DNA from: Alphaproteobacteria bacterium
GTDB lineage: Bacteria; Pseudomonadota; Alphaproteobacteria; SMXP01
DNA: 22,428 nt
Direction: 5' to 3'
NCBI GenBank assembly: GCA_028280675.1
Contig: JANQLI010000270.1
Span: forward strand, 1-22,428
Position 1 is the stretch's first letter. Every line of letters starts with the position of its first letter. The position numbers and the translations under genes are program-made. This document shows positions 21,611 to 22,428 of the stretch, piece after piece. Under the pieces are notes generated by a model. That model was not told the DNA's origin, did not search any database, and was given only the letters and a program-made list of their open reading frames with translations.

Positions 21611-22428
21611 CTATGAATATGGGCGCGCGATGTATTGCCCCCCAGGCTGCCCGATGACCTTTTGGTTATCGTAAATACATACGCCGCGAAGAAATGTGGT
21701 TTTCACGCGCGCACTGAGTTCAACACCTTCAAACGGTGTATACTCTTGATCAGACTCAGAGTCTTCCGCTGTGACTGTCCAGGTCTCATTCGGATCGACA
21801 AGCACTACATCGGCATCCAACCCAACCGCAATATCACCCTTCCGATTCAAGCCGTATCGGCGCGCGGGATTGTAACAGGCGACCTCTGCCATATGATTGT
21901 ATGACATTCCGCGCTTAGACCCCTCACTGACCAGGGCAGACAGCAAATACTCTGTGCCACCAAATCCTGACTTTGCAAGCCAAATGTCATCGGGATTCTC
22001 TCCATGAAGTTTCATTTCTTGCTTACAACAGGCATGGTCGCTGCAAACCCAATCAAGTTTCCTATCAAGGAGTTTATCCCACAGATATTCCACATCTTCA
22101 CGCGGACGGATGGGCGGATTCACCTTTGCTTTTGGCCCACATGGCGATTCCGTATCCAACATCAAATGCCCGATTGTGACTTCCCGCCCAAAGTTGATGT
22201 GCGGAAAGACAGCTTCCATCTGCAAGGCGGCATCGACGGCCTTTCGCGACGTCAGATGCAGCAAATTGATATTAGGGAGCTCGGTTTCATTCGCCAAGTA
22301 TGACGCAATGAAGATCGCCAAGCCTTCGGAATGCGGCGGCCGCGACGCATGATACGCGGGCAACCCTTCTAATGTCCCCTCCTCTTCCACCATCTTGGTG
22401 TAAGCCGACATAATTTCAGCGGTTTCAC
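21611..22428 (-). CDS. Dihydropyrimidinase/dihydroorotase-type cyclic amidohydrolase, N-terminus outside window
   Basis: The minus-strand frame is open to the right edge, giving 272 codons; the ETAEIMS before the first Met continues the protein, so the N-terminal part lies outside. Metal-dependent amidohydrolase features in order: RPPHSEGLAIFIASYLA (substrate-lid region), LLHLTSRKAVDAAL (metal His), NPPIRPREDVEYLW, DWVCSDHACC (metal Asp), GFGGTEYLLSALVSEG, NPARRYGL and KGDIAVGLDADVVLVDP. These place it in the hydantoinase/dihydropyrimidinase/allantoinase branch; enzymes of this branch open cyclic amide rings. The SDHACC replaces the usual SDHAP. An IclR gene follows at 10 nt. Which ring compound is used cannot be told from this part. 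Confidence 0.88.
   Translation of the reverse strand, partial: ETAEIMSAYTKMVEEEGTLEGLPAYHASRPPHSEGLAIFIASYLANETELPNINLLHLTSRKAVDAALQMEAVFPHINFGREVTIGHLMLDTESPCGPKAKVNPPIRPREDVEYLWDKLLDRKLDWVCSDHACCKQEMKLHGENPDDIWLAKSGFGGTEYLLSALVSEGSKRGMSYNHMAEVACYNPARRYGLNRKGDIAVGLDADVVLVDPNETWTVTAEDSESDQEYTPFEGVELSARVKTTFLRGVCIYDNQKVIGQPGGQYIARPYS

Overview
The window looks like a chromosomal stretch from a Gram-negative, aerobic proteobacterium. An alphaproteobacterium of moderate GC is my best guess. The evidence is a TonB-dependent receptor, periplasmic proteins with Sec signals, a 7Fe ferredoxin of the Azotobacter FdI type, beta-ketoadipate-style CoA-transferase and thiolase genes, and LysR, TetR and IclR regulators. 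No rRNA, tRNA, CRISPR array, transposase or origin was seen.

Region 1 (1-8210) is a catabolic cluster. A divergent LysR gene, cut by the window edge, faces a tight plus-strand operon: KamA-family radical SAM aminomutase, FdI-type ferredoxin, CoA-transferase A and B (PcaIJ-like), class III beta-amino-acid-type aminotransferase, and PcaF-like thiolase. Read in order, this is a coherent route: alpha-amino acid to beta-amino acid (2,3-aminomutase), to 3-oxo acid (transaminase), to 3-oxoacyl-CoA (CoA-transferase), to acetyl-CoA plus a shortened acyl-CoA (thiolase). The aminomutase lacks both Asp residues that hold the lysine side chain in lysine 2,3-aminomutase, and one is replaced by Arg. An acidic substrate such as glutamate or 2-aminoadipate is therefore more likely than lysine. 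I know of no described pathway with this exact order and treat it as the main candidate for a new system. A carboxymuconolactone-decarboxylase-like protein and a double-hotdog thioesterase follow on the opposite strand.

Region 2 (about 8211-11899) is accessory and partly decayed. It holds a frameshifted small-gene remnant, an AT-rich minus-strand set (XRE regulator, cytoplasmic asparaginase-like enzyme, membrane-anchored PLD-like protein), a broken LytTR regulator and a nested hairpin.

Region 3 (11900-18812) is an uptake/envelope cluster. It contains a secreted protein of unknown function, a TonB-dependent receptor with its TetR regulator, and a divergent operon of an SDR, a secreted Cys-rich protein, a DoxX-like membrane protein and a periplasmic NTF2-like protein.

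Region 4 (18813-22428) holds a gene-poor stretch with three dyads, a tandem SnoaL-like protein, a 98-residue beta-rich protein, and an amidohydrolase (cut by the right edge) followed by an IclR regulator.

A structural theme links regions 2 and 4. Four decayed copies of the 3' end of an XRE regulator gene, all on the minus strand like the intact copy at 10597-10929, bracket small accessory genes as direct repeats. Two of them abut, in frame, the stop codon of the neighbouring gene.
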